This document shows, one piece after another, positions 54,572 to 63,953 of a stretch of 64,000 nt of DNA. This DNA is from an uncultured Desulfobacter sp. (GTDB lineage Bacteria > Desulfobacterota > Desulfobacteria > Desulfobacterales > Desulfobacteraceae): positions 4,774,001-4,838,000 of the forward strand of contig NZ_OY762229.1 of NCBI RefSeq assembly GCF_963665355.1. Direction: 5' to 3'. Within the stretch, counting starts at the first letter, position 1. Every line of letters starts with the position of its first letter. The notes beneath the pieces were generated by a model. The model was not told the origin of the DNA. It saw only the letters and a program-made list of their open reading frames with translations, and ran no database searches. A program made the translations under genes and the position numbers.

Positions 54572-55219
54572 AATCCATTGAAACAGTTTGGAAATTCCCA
54601 GCAGCGTTTGCAGGCCGGACTTGACGCCCTTCGTCGGGGCTCAGGCATTTTGGTGGCTGACGATGAAAACCGGGAAAATGAAGTAGACCTCATTTTTGGG
54701 GCCCACAGCCTTAAAGTAGATCAGATGGCTATGCTGATCAGGGAGTGCAGCGGCATTGTGTGTCTGTGTCTTCCCCGGGCAAAGGTTGTGCAGTTAAACC
54801 TTTGCCCAATGGTAAAAAACAACACAAGCTCATACCAGACAGCGTTCACGGTATCCATTGAGGCAGCCATAGGTGTCACCACAGGGGTTTCTGCCCGGGA
54901 CCGGGTAACGACCATCCAGGCAGCCATTGCCGATGATGCCACCCCGGAAGATCTCCACTGCCCCGGACACATTTTCCCCCTGGAGGCAAAGCCCGGGGGC
55001 GTACTTGAACGCGCCGGCCATACCGAGGCTACGGTTGATATGATGGCCCTGGCCGGGTTGCCCCCATACGGGGTTTTGTGCGAACTTACAAACCCGGACG
55101 GCACCATGACCAGGCTACCCGAAGCAGCGAATTTCGCCATAGATAACGGCCTTACAATGCTCACAGTTGAAGATATTATAACTTACAAACGTATGGCACA
55201 ACACATTAAAGCATCTTAG
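54563..55219 (+). CDS. ribB: 3,4-dihydroxy-2-butanone-4-phosphate synthase
   Basis: This 218-residue enzyme converts ribulose-5-P to the four-carbon precursor of riboflavin. Motifs: [65 protein letters not shown] and [11 protein letters not shown]. It lacks the GTP cyclohydrolase II half found in RibBA. SD AAGGAG precedes the ATG, and an FMN riboswitch controls it. No other rib gene is adjacent; ribF lies 12 kb upstream. Confidence 0.96.
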   Translation: MNQNPLKQFGNSQQRLQAGLDALRRGSGILVADDENRENEVDLIFGAHSLKVDQMAMLIRECSGIVCLCLPRAKVVQLNLCPMVKNNTSSYQTAFTVSIEAAIGVTTGVSARDRVTTIQAAIADDATPEDLHCPGHIFPLEAKPGGVLERAGHTEATVDMMALAGLPPYGVLCELTNPDGTMTRLPEAANFAIDNGLTMLTVEDIITYKRMAQHIKAS

Positions 55220-55224
55220 TTCAA

Positions 55225-55262
55225 TTCCGGCATCTGCAAACTTTTTTTGTTGGATGCCGGAA
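55225..55262 (+). terminator. Hairpin after ribB
   Basis: TTCCGGCATC (55225-55234) pairs with GATGCCGGAA (55253-55262); the 18-nt loop includes a T7 run. It starts 6 nt after the ribB stop and is a possible terminator, though the U-tract sits in the loop. The rest of 55263-55627 holds no gene I can support. Confidence 0.5.
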
Positions 55263-55627
55263 CACTAACTATGTATTATCATATACAGAATAATTCACAT
55301 CGACCGTATCTGGATAAGTATAATTTCATTCCGACGCATCCCTATTTAAAGACTGTCCGGTTTAAAAACATACCGGTCAGCGCGAAAACCTTTTCCATGC
55401 GATTTCCTGGTGCAGACTCAATTAAGGGCTGGATATTTTAACCCATCGTTGGTATTCTATTTTTATAAACTGTTGAGTCCGTACAGTTTATTATGATCTG
55501 ATACTTTCAAAGAAAACGCTTAAATATTGTATTCTGTTTTTAAGGGAAAGAGCCTTTCTTTTTCTTTTACCGATAAAAACTTACTATTTGGAATGGGCAA
55601 TCCCAATTCCCAAACAAGGGGGGATAC

Positions 55628-56080
55628 ATGCAAAAAGGCATTAAAACACAGCTGATCATCATCATATCCAGCATGATTATTTTTTCAGCAGCAGCTTTGG
55701 GTGAGGAACTAAAGGTCGGATTTATCAAATCGGTTACAGGGAGTGTATCTGTTAAACGAGGGGAAACGGTTATTTCAGTAAACCCGGGTGATCCGCTTTT
55801 TAAGTCGGATGTATTGACTACCCAGACCAACAGTTCTGTCGGCATTATCTTTACTGACGGTACCACCTTTGCTGTGGACCAGAGTGCGGAAATCAATATC
55901 AAAGACTATCTGTTTCAACCAAAATCCAATGCATACGCGTTTGAACTTTTTCTGAAAAAAGGAAAAGCCATATACAGTTCAGGCAGGATTGAAAAGCTTG
56001 CACCGGACAAGGTTTGCCTGTCCACCCCCAAAGCAACTGTCGGCGTCAGAGGCACCCATTTTATTATCCAGGTAGATTAG
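55628..56080 (+). CDS. FecR-domain exported protein
   Basis: This 150-residue protein has a cleavable-looking signal (IIIISSMIIFSAAALG) and a FecR domain: VGFIKSVTGSVSVKRGE, VLTTQTNSSVGIIFTDGTTF and CLSTPKATVGVRGTHFII. FecR-type proteins often act as periplasmic sensors near CHASE2 signalling enzymes, as here. SD AAGGGGGG precedes the ATG. Two repeats (R2, R3) occupy the gap to the lipoprotein gene, so it may have its own transcript end. Confidence 0.82.
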   Translation: MQKGIKTQLIIIISSMIIFSAAALGEELKVGFIKSVTGSVSVKRGETVISVNPGDPLFKSDVLTTQTNSSVGIIFTDGTTFAVDQSAEINIKDYLFQPKSNAYAFELFLKKGKAIYSSGRIEKLAPDKVCLSTPKATVGVRGTHFIIQVD

Positions 56081-56086
56081 CACAGT

Positions 56087-56142
56087 ATAACAATCATGGG
56101 CTATGATAATCTGTCAATCCTTAAGGTTCAGCCAATAACGAC
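56087..56142 (+). repeat. Interspersed 3'-UTR repeat, degenerate copy R2
   Basis: It reads ATAACAATCATGGGCTATGA and ends GGTTCAGCCAATAACGA, a decayed version of the first hairpin of R3. It begins 7 nt after the FecR stop and is in tandem with R3. Confidence 0.5.
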
Positions 56143-56148
56143 ATACCG

Positions 56149-56250
56149 AATAACAACCATGGGCTGAGCTGATATATCAGATGTTTGGATCAGCCCACAA
56201 CAAAGTTTGAAAGATTTTGGTGACTTACCCAATCTTTCATATAAAATATA
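56149..56250 (+). repeat. Interspersed two-hairpin 3'-UTR repeat, copy R3
   Basis: It starts AATAACAACCATGGGCTGAG, with GGGCTGA pairing with TCAGCCC around an inner CTGATATATCAG palindrome. CACAACAAAGTTTGAAAG follows, then a second hairpin GAAAGATT/AATCTTTC and CATATAAAATATA. It is the best-preserved copy together with R4. Confidence 0.75.
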
Positions 56251-56292
56251 ACAGAAAGTGAGACTTTATATATAAAAATTAAGGAGATTAAA

Positions 56293-56883
56293 GTGATACG
56301 CAAATACTTCCTTTTCATAGGGATGCTATTTCTTGTTTCATGCGGCCCTAAAACCACAGTCATTCTTTTACCGGATCAGGACGGCAGCACAGGCGCTGTG
56401 GTTGTTAAAAACAACACAGATTCAATTGTGCTCAATGAACCGTATACCAGTACCAAGGTCAGTGATACAAAATCAAAAATGAATGCAACGACCATCGGGA
56501 AAAGTAAAGTCCTGGATAGTTATAAAATCCTTTTGGAGGCCGAGCCGCTTAAACCCGTCTCTTTTCTTCTTTACTTTGAGTTCGGGTCTGATCGTCTGAG
56601 ACCGGAATCGGCAGCCCTCATTCCCAAAATACTTCAAGTGGCCAAAGAGCGGGCCCCCTCGGAAATAAGCATCATCGGGCATTCCGACACCGCAGGTGAT
56701 GCCGAGTACAATTATAAACTGGCACTGGACCGGGCACAAGTCGTGGAAAAATATTTAAAAGAAACCGGTGTTCAACTACAAAGTATTTCCGTGACATCAC
56801 ACGGTGAAAAAGACCCTCTGGTGGTTACCGGAGACGATACATATCAAAAGAAAAATCGAAGGGTTGAAATAATGATCCGGTAG
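56293..56883 (+). CDS. OmpA-family lipoprotein
   Basis: This 196-residue protein has a lipobox (FLVSC, about residues 12-16) and a C-terminal OmpA/MotB peptidoglycan-binding domain: YFEFGSDRLRPESAALIPKI, IIGHSDTAGDAEYNYKLALDRA and SHGEKDPLVVTGDDT. It probably anchors the outer membrane or periplasmic machinery to the cell wall. The start is GTG 56293 with SD AAGGAG. It lies between the FecR protein and the CHASE2-HD-GYP protein. Confidence 0.85.
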   Translation: MIRKYFLFIGMLFLVSCGPKTTVILLPDQDGSTGAVVVKNNTDSIVLNEPYTSTKVSDTKSKMNATTIGKSKVLDSYKILLEAEPLKPVSFLLYFEFGSDRLRPESAALIPKILQVAKERAPSEISIIGHSDTAGDAEYNYKLALDRAQVVEKYLKETGVQLQSISVTSHGEKDPLVVTGDDTYQKKNRRVEIMIR

Positions 56884-56896
56884 GTATGGGGCATCC

Positions 56897-58879
56897 TTGA
56901 AATCTGTATCTGAAATCGACCTGAACTTCCATCCAACAAAATTACGGGTATTCATATCTGTTTTCCTTGTAACCGTCATTCTTGGTTCAGGATCGTATTC
57001 AACGAACCCGATATTCAAAAAGGTCGATATTTTTTTTTATGACCTTTTTATTAAAGAAACCGGCAGCAAAGATGTATCAAAACAGATCACCATCATAGAT
57101 ATTGATGAAACAAGCCTGTCCGCCGTAGGCCAATGGCCCTGGCCCAGATACCTTCTGGCCAAACTTGTCAAAGAGTTGTTCGATAACCACCCTGCAGCCA
57201 TGGGATTTGACATTATACTGTCGGAGCCGGACCGAAGCTCACTAAAAAATATGCGCCTGCAGTTTAAAAAGGATTTCGGCCTGGATCTTGGATTCACCGG
57301 GGTGCCGCCTGAATTGCAGGACAACGATTTATACCTGGCATATATTTTAGGGATCACTGAAATCGTCGGTGCCAGGTATTTTTACTTTGACCACAAAAAC
57401 AAAAGCCCGGTCCACTTATACACGCCGTTCAAAATAGAGGATGAATCAGGACAATTACAACTGAACCGGGCCCAAGGCGTTTTACCCAATACTCGCCAGC
57501 TTGAAGCGGCGTTGAAATTTAGCGGTTTCCTCAACAGCCAGTCCGACATGGACGGTCTGCTGCGATCCACCCCTCTTTTGATCTCATTTGACAACCACAT
57601 ATTTACTAGCTTGACATTTTCAACATTTTTAGTAGCAAATAAAATCAAAGAGGCTGTGGTTCGAAAGGATTTTTTCGGGCTTTACATCCAGGCAGGCGGA
57701 TACAAGATCCCCATTACGCCGGATGGATATATTCCCATACGGTTCATTCGTCCCGCCAGGGCCCATACCTATATCTCTGCGGTTGATATTTTAAACCAAG
57801 ATTATTCCCCCAGCGACATTCAGGGAAAAATCCTTTTCATCGGATCCTCCGCAACGGGATTAAGCGATATCCATCAAACCGTTTTTGATCCGAACTATCC
57901 CGGCATAGAGGTGAATGCGACGATTTTGAGCAGCATTTATAACAATTTTCAAATTGTCAAACCCATCTGGTCAAGACATCTTGTGGCAGGCTTATGTCTA
58001 TTAACCGGCCTTGCCATGGTATTTTTCTTAACTATTTCTTCCTCCCCCCTGGTACTTGCCTCATCAAGCCTGACCATAGCCTGTGTTCATTTAATATCAA
58101 GCCTGCTTTGCTTTGCCAAGTATTCGGTATTCGTTTCCCCTGGCCTGCCCATCATCCTTACGATAATTACGTTTATTTTCGCCTCTTTCATCCGATTTAA
58201 CCGATTGAGAAAAGCCTCTTTTGCCTGGTTTAAAAAACTGGCAAAAGAGCAGCAGATAACGATAGGAACGGTGGTCAACTTGGTTGAAACCCGTGATCCG
58301 GAAACCGGCCAGCATGTGATCCGGACCCAGCACTATGCCAAGGAACTGGCAGAACATCTAAAACAGGGCGGTCTGTTTCCAGACATTTTTACGGACGAAT
58401 ATATTCAGATGCTGTATAACTGCGCACCCCTCCACGATATCGGAAAAGTCGGTATACCAGACAAAATCCTTTTAAAACCCGGTAAGCTCACCGATGAAGA
58501 GTTTGAAATCATGAAGACGCATACATCCATTGGAAGGGATATCCTTAATAGAGCCGGACAGAATAACCTGGATAATTTTTATCTTAAAATGGGGGCGCTG
58601 ATTGCCGGGACCCACCATGAAAAATGGAACGGAAAAGGCTATCCGGACGGACTTTGCGGAGACCAGATCCCAATTTGCGGCAGAGTCATGTCCATCTGTG
58701 ATGTCTATGATGCCCTGATCAGCCAACGGGTTTATAAACCACCTTTTTCCCATGAAAAGGCCATGGGGATTATTCTTGAAGAAAAAGGCCTCATGTTTGA
58801 TCCAAGGCTTGTGGATGCTTTTCTGGCCATAGAAAGCACCATCCGGACAATTGCATCGAAATTTAAAGATCCGGTATAG
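56897..58879 (+). CDS. CHASE2-domain HD-GYP phosphodiesterase
   Basis: This 660-residue inner-membrane protein has an N-terminal anchor (VFISVFLVTVILGSG), a periplasmic CHASE2 domain (DIDETSLSAVGQWPWPR, FIGSSATGLSDIHQTVFDP), then about three membrane helices and a cytoplasmic HD-GYP domain. The last has LHDIGKVGIPDKILLKPGKL (around residue 512) and the catalytic GTHHEKWNGKGYPDGL, with all metal residues present, so it is probably an active c-di-GMP phosphodiesterase. The start is TTG 56897. The gene cluster links envelope sensing to c-di-GMP breakdown. Confidence 0.88.
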   Translation: MKSVSEIDLNFHPTKLRVFISVFLVTVILGSGSYSTNPIFKKVDIFFYDLFIKETGSKDVSKQITIIDIDETSLSAVGQWPWPRYLLAKLVKELFDNHPAAMGFDIILSEPDRSSLKNMRLQFKKDFGLDLGFTGVPPELQDNDLYLAYILGITEIVGARYFYFDHKNKSPVHLYTPFKIEDESGQLQLNRAQGVLPNTRQLEAALKFSGFLNSQSDMDGLLRSTPLLISFDNHIFTSLTFSTFLVANKIKEAVVRKDFFGLYIQAGGYKIPITPDGYIPIRFIRPARAHTYISAVDILNQDYSPSDIQGKILFIGSSATGLSDIHQTVFDPNYPGIEVNATILSSIYNNFQIVKPIWSRHLVAGLCLLTGLAMVFFLTISSSPLVLASSSLTIACVHLISSLLCFAKYSVFVSPGLPIILTIITFIFASFIRFNRLRKASFAWFKKLAKEQQITIGTVVNLVETRDPETGQHVIRTQHYAKELAEHLKQGGLFPDIFTDEYIQMLYNCAPLHDIGKVGIPDKILLKPGKLTDEEFEIMKTHTSIGRDILNRAGQNNLDNFYLKMGALIAGTHHEKWNGKGYPDGLCGDQIPICGRVMSICDVYDALISQRVYKPPFSHEKAMGIILEEKGLMFDPRLVDAFLAIESTIRTIASKFKDPV

Positions 58880-59140
58880 GTTCTTTTGCGCCCAATGGTT
58901 AAAAAGTTTTGACTTTATTCATAAACTTATGTTAGAAATTTTTAATATATTTTGATAGTTGCTCTTAAGCAGACAATGCTCAATAATCCAGTTGAATTTC
59001 ATTCATTTTCTATTCATTGCTGTTAAGCAAATTTGTAAGCGTATTATTGAACTGCAGTCTTAAGTTAAGTTCTATTTCCCGATACAAAGCTATTTCTACG
59101 GGCCGTTTTGTGGGATTTTAACCTTACGGAGGAAACATCA

Positions 59141-59695
59141 TTGAACGACTATTTAAGAAACCTAAGAAATTCCGGTAAAAAGGAAACCTCGTCAATCAAA
59201 AAAAATATGGACAGCAATTATTTCACGCCCGGAGATCGACGAATTCCAAAAGAAAGGCGATTCCCCGCCTTTAACCGGACAAATTCCATTCCGTCCAAAG
59301 AGGCAAGGAAACAGGACATCGGTGAATTGATTCCGATTATTGCCGACAACACCACCCAACTGGTCAAGGAGATGGGCCGTATAGCCGCTGTAAGTGAGAT
59401 GATCATGGAATCCCAGATGCGACAGCAAAATGCCCTGGCAGATTTTTTCGAATCCCTGAAAACACTTCTGGCAAACAGGCAAGAGCCGGATGAGATGCCC
59501 ATGGCAACAGCCAGCTATGCCTCGGGCACCCATTATACCAAGGATGACATTGTCTCCACCATCAACAGGATGCGGGAACAGGGCGCCACATTTGCAACGA
59601 TTGCTGAATATTTAAGAGATAAGGGTATCCCGACCTTTTCAGGCAGAGGACAGTGGCATGCCCAGACTATCCACAGGCTTTGCAAACATATGTAA
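59141..59695 (+). CDS. Protein with recombinase-like HTH C-terminus, unknown role
   Basis: This 184-residue protein has a basic, low-complexity N-terminal part (GDRRIPKERRFPAFNRTNS), a central coiled-coil-like region (IIADNTTQLVKEMGRIAAVS, MRQQNALADFFESLKTLL) and a C-terminal segment, ATIAEYLRDKGIPTFSGRG and QWHAQTIHRLCK. The last resembles the DNA-contacting Recombinase domain of serine integrases, but no catalytic domain is present. It may be a DNA-binding accessory factor. TTG 59141 has a strong GGAGG 8 nt upstream; an in-frame TTG at 59108 has none. Confidence 0.7.
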   Translation: MNDYLRNLRNSGKKETSSIKKNMDSNYFTPGDRRIPKERRFPAFNRTNSIPSKEARKQDIGELIPIIADNTTQLVKEMGRIAAVSEMIMESQMRQQNALADFFESLKTLLANRQEPDEMPMATASYASGTHYTKDDIVSTINRMREQGATFATIAEYLRDKGIPTFSGRGQWHAQTIHRLCKHM

Positions 59696-59825
59696 TCCAT
59701 ATTTTTGTCCTGATTAACTTTAGTGGGTCTGAAGGCTTAAGTTTAATATTCACAACCTCCTAATTTTTATATATGATGTTTTTCACCTCGTTTTCAAGCA
59801 GACACTAAACATTGTGGAGGTTGAG

Positions 59826-61757
59826 TTGAGTATAAAAAAACCCACATACTGGGCAGATTCCTACATAGAAAAACGTTGCAGTGCCCAGCACGCTCTGAAA
59901 CATATCCGACCCGGTCAACGCGTATTCATAGGCTCATCCTGTGCTGAACCCCAACATCTTGTCCAAGAGCTATCTGCTATTTCCTCAAGATTTACTGATC
60001 TTGAAATTGTGCGCCTGCTCAGCATTGAAAGCGGGCAACTGACGCTTATTGCCAATAAATCCCACTCCCAGCAATTTAATATCAGATCCTTTTATTTAGG
60101 ATCATGCGGTCCCAGCATTATCAAAAAAAATCAAAGATTTATTACGCCGGCCAACCTATCCCAGATCCCGTACCTGTTCAAATCCGGGCTCATGCCGTTG
60201 AATGCGGCACTGATCCAGGCCACCCCCCCCGATGACTTTGGGTGGATGAGTCTTGGCATTTCCGTGGATATTAACCTTGCGGCCTGTGAAACTGCGAATA
60301 TTGTCATATGCCAGATTAATCCCCAAATGCCCCGGGTTTTAGGAAGAAGCTTTATCCATGTCAATGATGTTGATTTTATCGTGGACCATGAGGAACCGCT
60401 TTTAACCATCCAGCAACGCCCGGAACAGGAGTCGGACAATATCATTGCCAGGCATATCTCACGCCTCATTGAAGATGGTTCAACCATACAGACAAGCCTT
60501 GGAGTCGCCACAGAGGCAACCATGGTGGCGTTGTCTGAAAAAAATGATATCGGGATCCATTCACAATATCTGTCAGATGCAATCATGCACCTTTTCTCCA
60601 TTGGGGTGATCACGAACAAGAAGAAAGGATTTAACAATGGAAAACTTGTGGCCAGTTCAGCCGTAGGCTCCAAACTGCTCTATGAATTTCTTGATGACAA
60701 CCCCTCCATTGAATTATATCCTTCGGATTATGTTAACAATCCGGGAATCATTGGCCGCCACAATAAAATGGTCACCCTGAACACAGCCATGGCCATTGAT
60801 CTTACCGGCCAGGTGGCTGCCGACGCCCTGCCCTTGAACAATTACACAGGGATCAATGGCCTGCTTGATTTCACCCGGGGAGCAGCCATGTCCGAAGGTG
60901 GAAAATCCATTCTCATGATGACCGCCACCACTGATCAGGGTAAAAGAAGTCGGATCGTTCCCCTTTTAACGGAACACGCCGTGGTGGTGCCCAGGGGAGA
61001 TGTCCAGTTTGTGGCTACAGAATACGGCCTGGTGAACCTTTTGGGCAAAACTCTTCAGGAACGGGTCACGGCCCTGGTATCCATTGCCCATCCGGATTTT
61101 AGGGATGAACTGTTTTCCGCAGCCAAGGATATGGGTCTGATTGACAGTGTCCGGAAATTTAAAGAGGCCATTAAAGGCGTTTACCCCCTTCAATACGAAG
61201 AAACCATTGTCATAAAAGATATTCCCATTACATTCCGCCCGGCAAAACCGGTGGATGAAAGATTCATCCAAGAACACTATTATACCCTGAACCGTGGGGA
61301 TATTGTCTCAAGATTTTTCCATGAGAAAAAAAGTTTTGCCTATGACCAGATTGAGACCACCTATGAAATTGATTATATCAATGATCTGACCATTGTGGCG
61401 ACCATAGGCGAACTGGGATTTGAAAAAATTATTGCCGTGGGCGAATATTTCAGAAACACGATCATTAACATGGCCGAAGTGGCGTATTCAGTATCCAATG
61501 AATACCAGGGCATGGGAATTGCCAACATCCTCCAGCAAAAACTGACCCAGGCTGCCATTGACAACGGCATTAATGGCCTGATCGCCTATACGGCCCTGCA
61601 TAACAAAGCCATGATCGGTCTTTTCCACAAACTGCCATATAAAATCACAACTGAAAAAAGTGACGATATGTTTATCTTACGCTGCCTGTTCAGTGAACCC
61701 AAAGAAGATGACGACGGTGGAAAAGCACTGGGCGACGCCATCCTCTCCATGGGTTAA
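59826..61757 (+). CDS. Acetyl-CoA hydrolase/transferase with C-terminal GNAT domain
   Basis: This 643-residue protein begins with a CoA-transferase/acetyl-CoA hydrolase domain (about 1-430: GQRVFIGSSCAEPQHLVQEL, LASSAVGSKLLYEFLDD, TGQVAADALPLNNYTGING, GDVQFVATEYG). It ends with a GNAT acyltransferase domain (about 460-625: FRPAKPVDERFIQEHYY, VAYSVSNEYQGMGIANILQQ). Fusions of this type are known in sulfate reducers. It probably moves CoA between acids and acetylates something, but neither substrate is fixed by sequence. TTG 59826 follows GGAGG; GTG 59814 is in frame. It converges on rlmD with a 3-nt gap. Confidence 0.85.
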   Translation: MSIKKPTYWADSYIEKRCSAQHALKHIRPGQRVFIGSSCAEPQHLVQELSAISSRFTDLEIVRLLSIESGQLTLIANKSHSQQFNIRSFYLGSCGPSIIKKNQRFITPANLSQIPYLFKSGLMPLNAALIQATPPDDFGWMSLGISVDINLAACETANIVICQINPQMPRVLGRSFIHVNDVDFIVDHEEPLLTIQQRPEQESDNIIARHISRLIEDGSTIQTSLGVATEATMVALSEKNDIGIHSQYLSDAIMHLFSIGVITNKKKGFNNGKLVASSAVGSKLLYEFLDDNPSIELYPSDYVNNPGIIGRHNKMVTLNTAMAIDLTGQVAADALPLNNYTGINGLLDFTRGAAMSEGGKSILMMTATTDQGKRSRIVPLLTEHAVVVPRGDVQFVATEYGLVNLLGKTLQERVTALVSIAHPDFRDELFSAAKDMGLIDSVRKFKEAIKGVYPLQYEETIVIKDIPITFRPAKPVDERFIQEHYYTLNRGDIVSRFFHEKKSFAYDQIETTYEIDYINDLTIVATIGELGFEKIIAVGEYFRNTIINMAEVAYSVSNEYQGMGIANILQQKLTQAAIDNGINGLIAYTALHNKAMIGLFHKLPYKITTEKSDDMFILRCLFSEPKEDDDGGKALGDAILSMG

Positions 61758-61760
61758 AGA

Positions 61761-63152
61761 TTATTTTTTTCTTACAAGCAGAGCAACGGATTCAATGTGA
61801 TAGGTGTGGGGAAACATATCCACCGGCGTCACTTCCAGAACCGCGTACCGTGATGCAAGCATTTCAAGGTCCCTGGCAAGGGTTGCGGGATTACAGGAGA
61901 CATAGACGATTTTTTCAGGGGAATGGGCCAGAACATGCCCCACCACATCCTTGTGCATCCCCACCCTGGGCGGATCAATGATGATCACATCGGGCTTTTC
62001 GGGAACCTGTCCAAAAACATCCTTGATATCTCCTTCCAGAAAGGTGCAGTTATCAATGCCGTTCAAACGGACATTTTCCCTTGCATCCACCACGGCAGAG
62101 TGAACGATCTCAATCCCGTAAATCTTTTTTGCCTGGCCGGACAGCCAGATGGGAATCGTGCCTGTGCCTGAGTACAGATCCAGCACTGTCTGGGACCCGT
62201 CAAGTTCTGCATAGTCGCTGACTTTGGTATACAGTTTTTCACAAGCCCGGGTGTTTGTCTGGAAAAAAGAGTTGGCAGAAATTTTAAACTGGTAATGTCC
62301 CAGTTTTTCGATCAGATGATCTTCTCCATGGATAAGAATCTCTTCCTTACCCGTGGAAACCCCGGAACGTGCATCGGTAATATTATTTACAATGCAGCTT
62401 ATTTTCGGGAAATTATCCACAAGAATTCGACCCAGGGCTTGGATGACATCAGCCCTTTTTTCACTGGTCACAAGGTTGACCATCCACTGGTCCCGGGCCA
62501 CGGAGTGCCGCAGCATGACAAAACGCCAGAAACCTTCGTGGTTGCGCAGATGATACGCGGAAAGGCCGGATTCTGCCACAAAGCTGCGGATGGTCTCTAA
62601 AATTTCATTGCCCAGGGCCGGCATGATATGACAGGCATGAATATCGATCACCTTGTCAAAGGTGCCGGGCACGTGCAGACCAATGCCAAATCCTTTTTTT
62701 ATGTTGTCATCGGCCAGCTCTTCGGGCATGAGCCAGCGCATGGAGGAACAGGAAAACTCCATTTTATTGCGGTATTCGTAAATATAATCCGAAGGCACAA
62801 CATCCATGACCCGGACATCTTTTAAGCGCCCGATGTGGGCCAAAGACTCGGCCACATGGCGTTTCTTGTATTCAAGCTGTCGCTCGTAGGGCAGTTGCTG
62901 CCATTTACAGCCTCCGCAAAACTGGTTGTACTCGCATCTTGCCTGCTGACGCAGGGGCGACGGTGTGACAATGTTGATCAGCCGTCCTTCCGCCCAGGAC
63001 TTCTTTTTTTTAAAAATTTTTACAAAAACCCGATCCCCAGGCACACATCTGTCCACAAATACGGGAAATCCATCGGGTTTGGCCAGCCCCTTTCCTCCAA
63101 AGGCAAGGTCAATGATATCCAGTTCGTAGGTTTTACTTTTTTTAACGGGCAT
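61761..63152 (-). CDS. rlmD: 23S rRNA m5U methyltransferase RlmD (RumA-type)
   Basis: This 463-residue enzyme has an N-terminal TRAM domain (ELDIIDLAFGGKGLAKPDG), the four-cysteine [4Fe-4S] region (CEYNQFCGGCKWQQLPYER) and a class I methyltransferase core. The SAM region is LDLYSGTGTIPIWLS, the catalytic motif VYVSCNPATLARD, and DPPRVGMHKDV is present. It methylates a uridine of 23S rRNA. RlmC is the alternative, but the Fe-S pattern and length fit the RlmD/RumA group. The SD is weak. Confidence 0.9.
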   Translation of the reverse strand: MPVKKSKTYELDIIDLAFGGKGLAKPDGFPVFVDRCVPGDRVFVKIFKKKKSWAEGRLINIVTPSPLRQQARCEYNQFCGGCKWQQLPYERQLEYKKRHVAESLAHIGRLKDVRVMDVVPSDYIYEYRNKMEFSCSSMRWLMPEELADDNIKKGFGIGLHVPGTFDKVIDIHACHIMPALGNEILETIRSFVAESGLSAYHLRNHEGFWRFVMLRHSVARDQWMVNLVTSEKRADVIQALGRILVDNFPKISCIVNNITDARSGVSTGKEEILIHGEDHLIEKLGHYQFKISANSFFQTNTRACEKLYTKVSDYAELDGSQTVLDLYSGTGTIPIWLSGQAKKIYGIEIVHSAVVDARENVRLNGIDNCTFLEGDIKDVFGQVPEKPDVIIIDPPRVGMHKDVVGHVLAHSPEKIVYVSCNPATLARDLEMLASRYAVLEVTPVDMFPHTYHIESVALLVRKK

Positions 63153-63221
63153 TTTATACTATATGTTGTAGGTGAATATTAAAAGTCGATAAATATACAA
63201 ATATATGAACTCAAAGACAAG

Positions 63222-63953
63222 ATGAAAATAATTGAAACAAGTTTTACAGTTGATGGATTCACCCTGAAAGGTACCCTTCACCTTCCAGACGCCCTCATGC
63301 CGCCCCTTGTTATCGGCTCCCACGGTCTTGAAGGAAGCCGGTCTTCGGCAAAACAGATGCTTTTATCCAAGGTTTTACCCGCAAATCAGATTGCCTTTTT
63401 CCGATTTGACCACAGGGGCTGCGGAGAGAGCCAGGGCCGTTTTATTGACGACACCAGTCTTGAAAAACGTTCAAACGATTTTTGTGCAGCAGTGGGTCAT
63501 ATCCTTGGGATGGGGGTCACATCAGACCGGATTGCCCTGTTTGGTTCCAGTATGGGGGGGGCCACCTGTATCAACGCCTGGCAGGATCTTGAACATGCCG
63601 GATATAGACTCCAGGGTGCTGTTTTATGCGCCTCTCCCGTGAACACAAAAACCATAAAAAGGATTCCTCTGGCTGGAAATGACAAGCGCCCTGCCCTTTC
63701 TTTGGATTTTTTCAAGAACAATCTTTTATATGATCTTTCTGACCAGGCAAAAGCCCTGCACCATGTCATGATATTCCATGGCCGTGCCGATGAGATTGTC
63801 CCGGTGGAAAATGCCGAACGGCTTTATGCCGCCATGAAAGAGCCCAAAGAGATGATCCTCCATGACGGCGGTGATCACCAGATGACAGACCGGACACACC
63901 AGCAGGATTTTGAACAGAAAATGATCAGCTGGTATAAAACTGTGTTCAATTAA
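63222..63953 (+). CDS. Alpha/beta hydrolase (serine esterase/acylpeptidase-like)
   Basis: This 243-residue serine hydrolase has IGSHGLEGSRSSAKQ (oxyanion loop), FRFDHRGCGESQGRF, nucleophile Ser in LFGSSMGGATC, acid in FHGRADEIVPVENA and His in DGGDHQMTDR. No signal peptide is seen, so it is probably cytoplasmic. It lies 69 nt from the divergently read rlmD. The substrate is unknown. Confidence 0.85.
   Translation: MKIIETSFTVDGFTLKGTLHLPDALMPPLVIGSHGLEGSRSSAKQMLLSKVLPANQIAFFRFDHRGCGESQGRFIDDTSLEKRSNDFCAAVGHILGMGVTSDRIALFGSSMGGATCINAWQDLEHAGYRLQGAVLCASPVNTKTIKRIPLAGNDKRPALSLDFFKNNLLYDLSDQAKALHHVMIFHGRADEIVPVENAERLYAAMKEPKEMILHDGGDHQMTDRTHQQDFEQKMISWYKTVFN

Noticed and set aside
55247-55441. 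64-codon open frame after ribB
   Set aside because: It starts with TTG inside a hairpin arm, has no SD and no recognisable domain; the codon pattern does not look like its neighbours.
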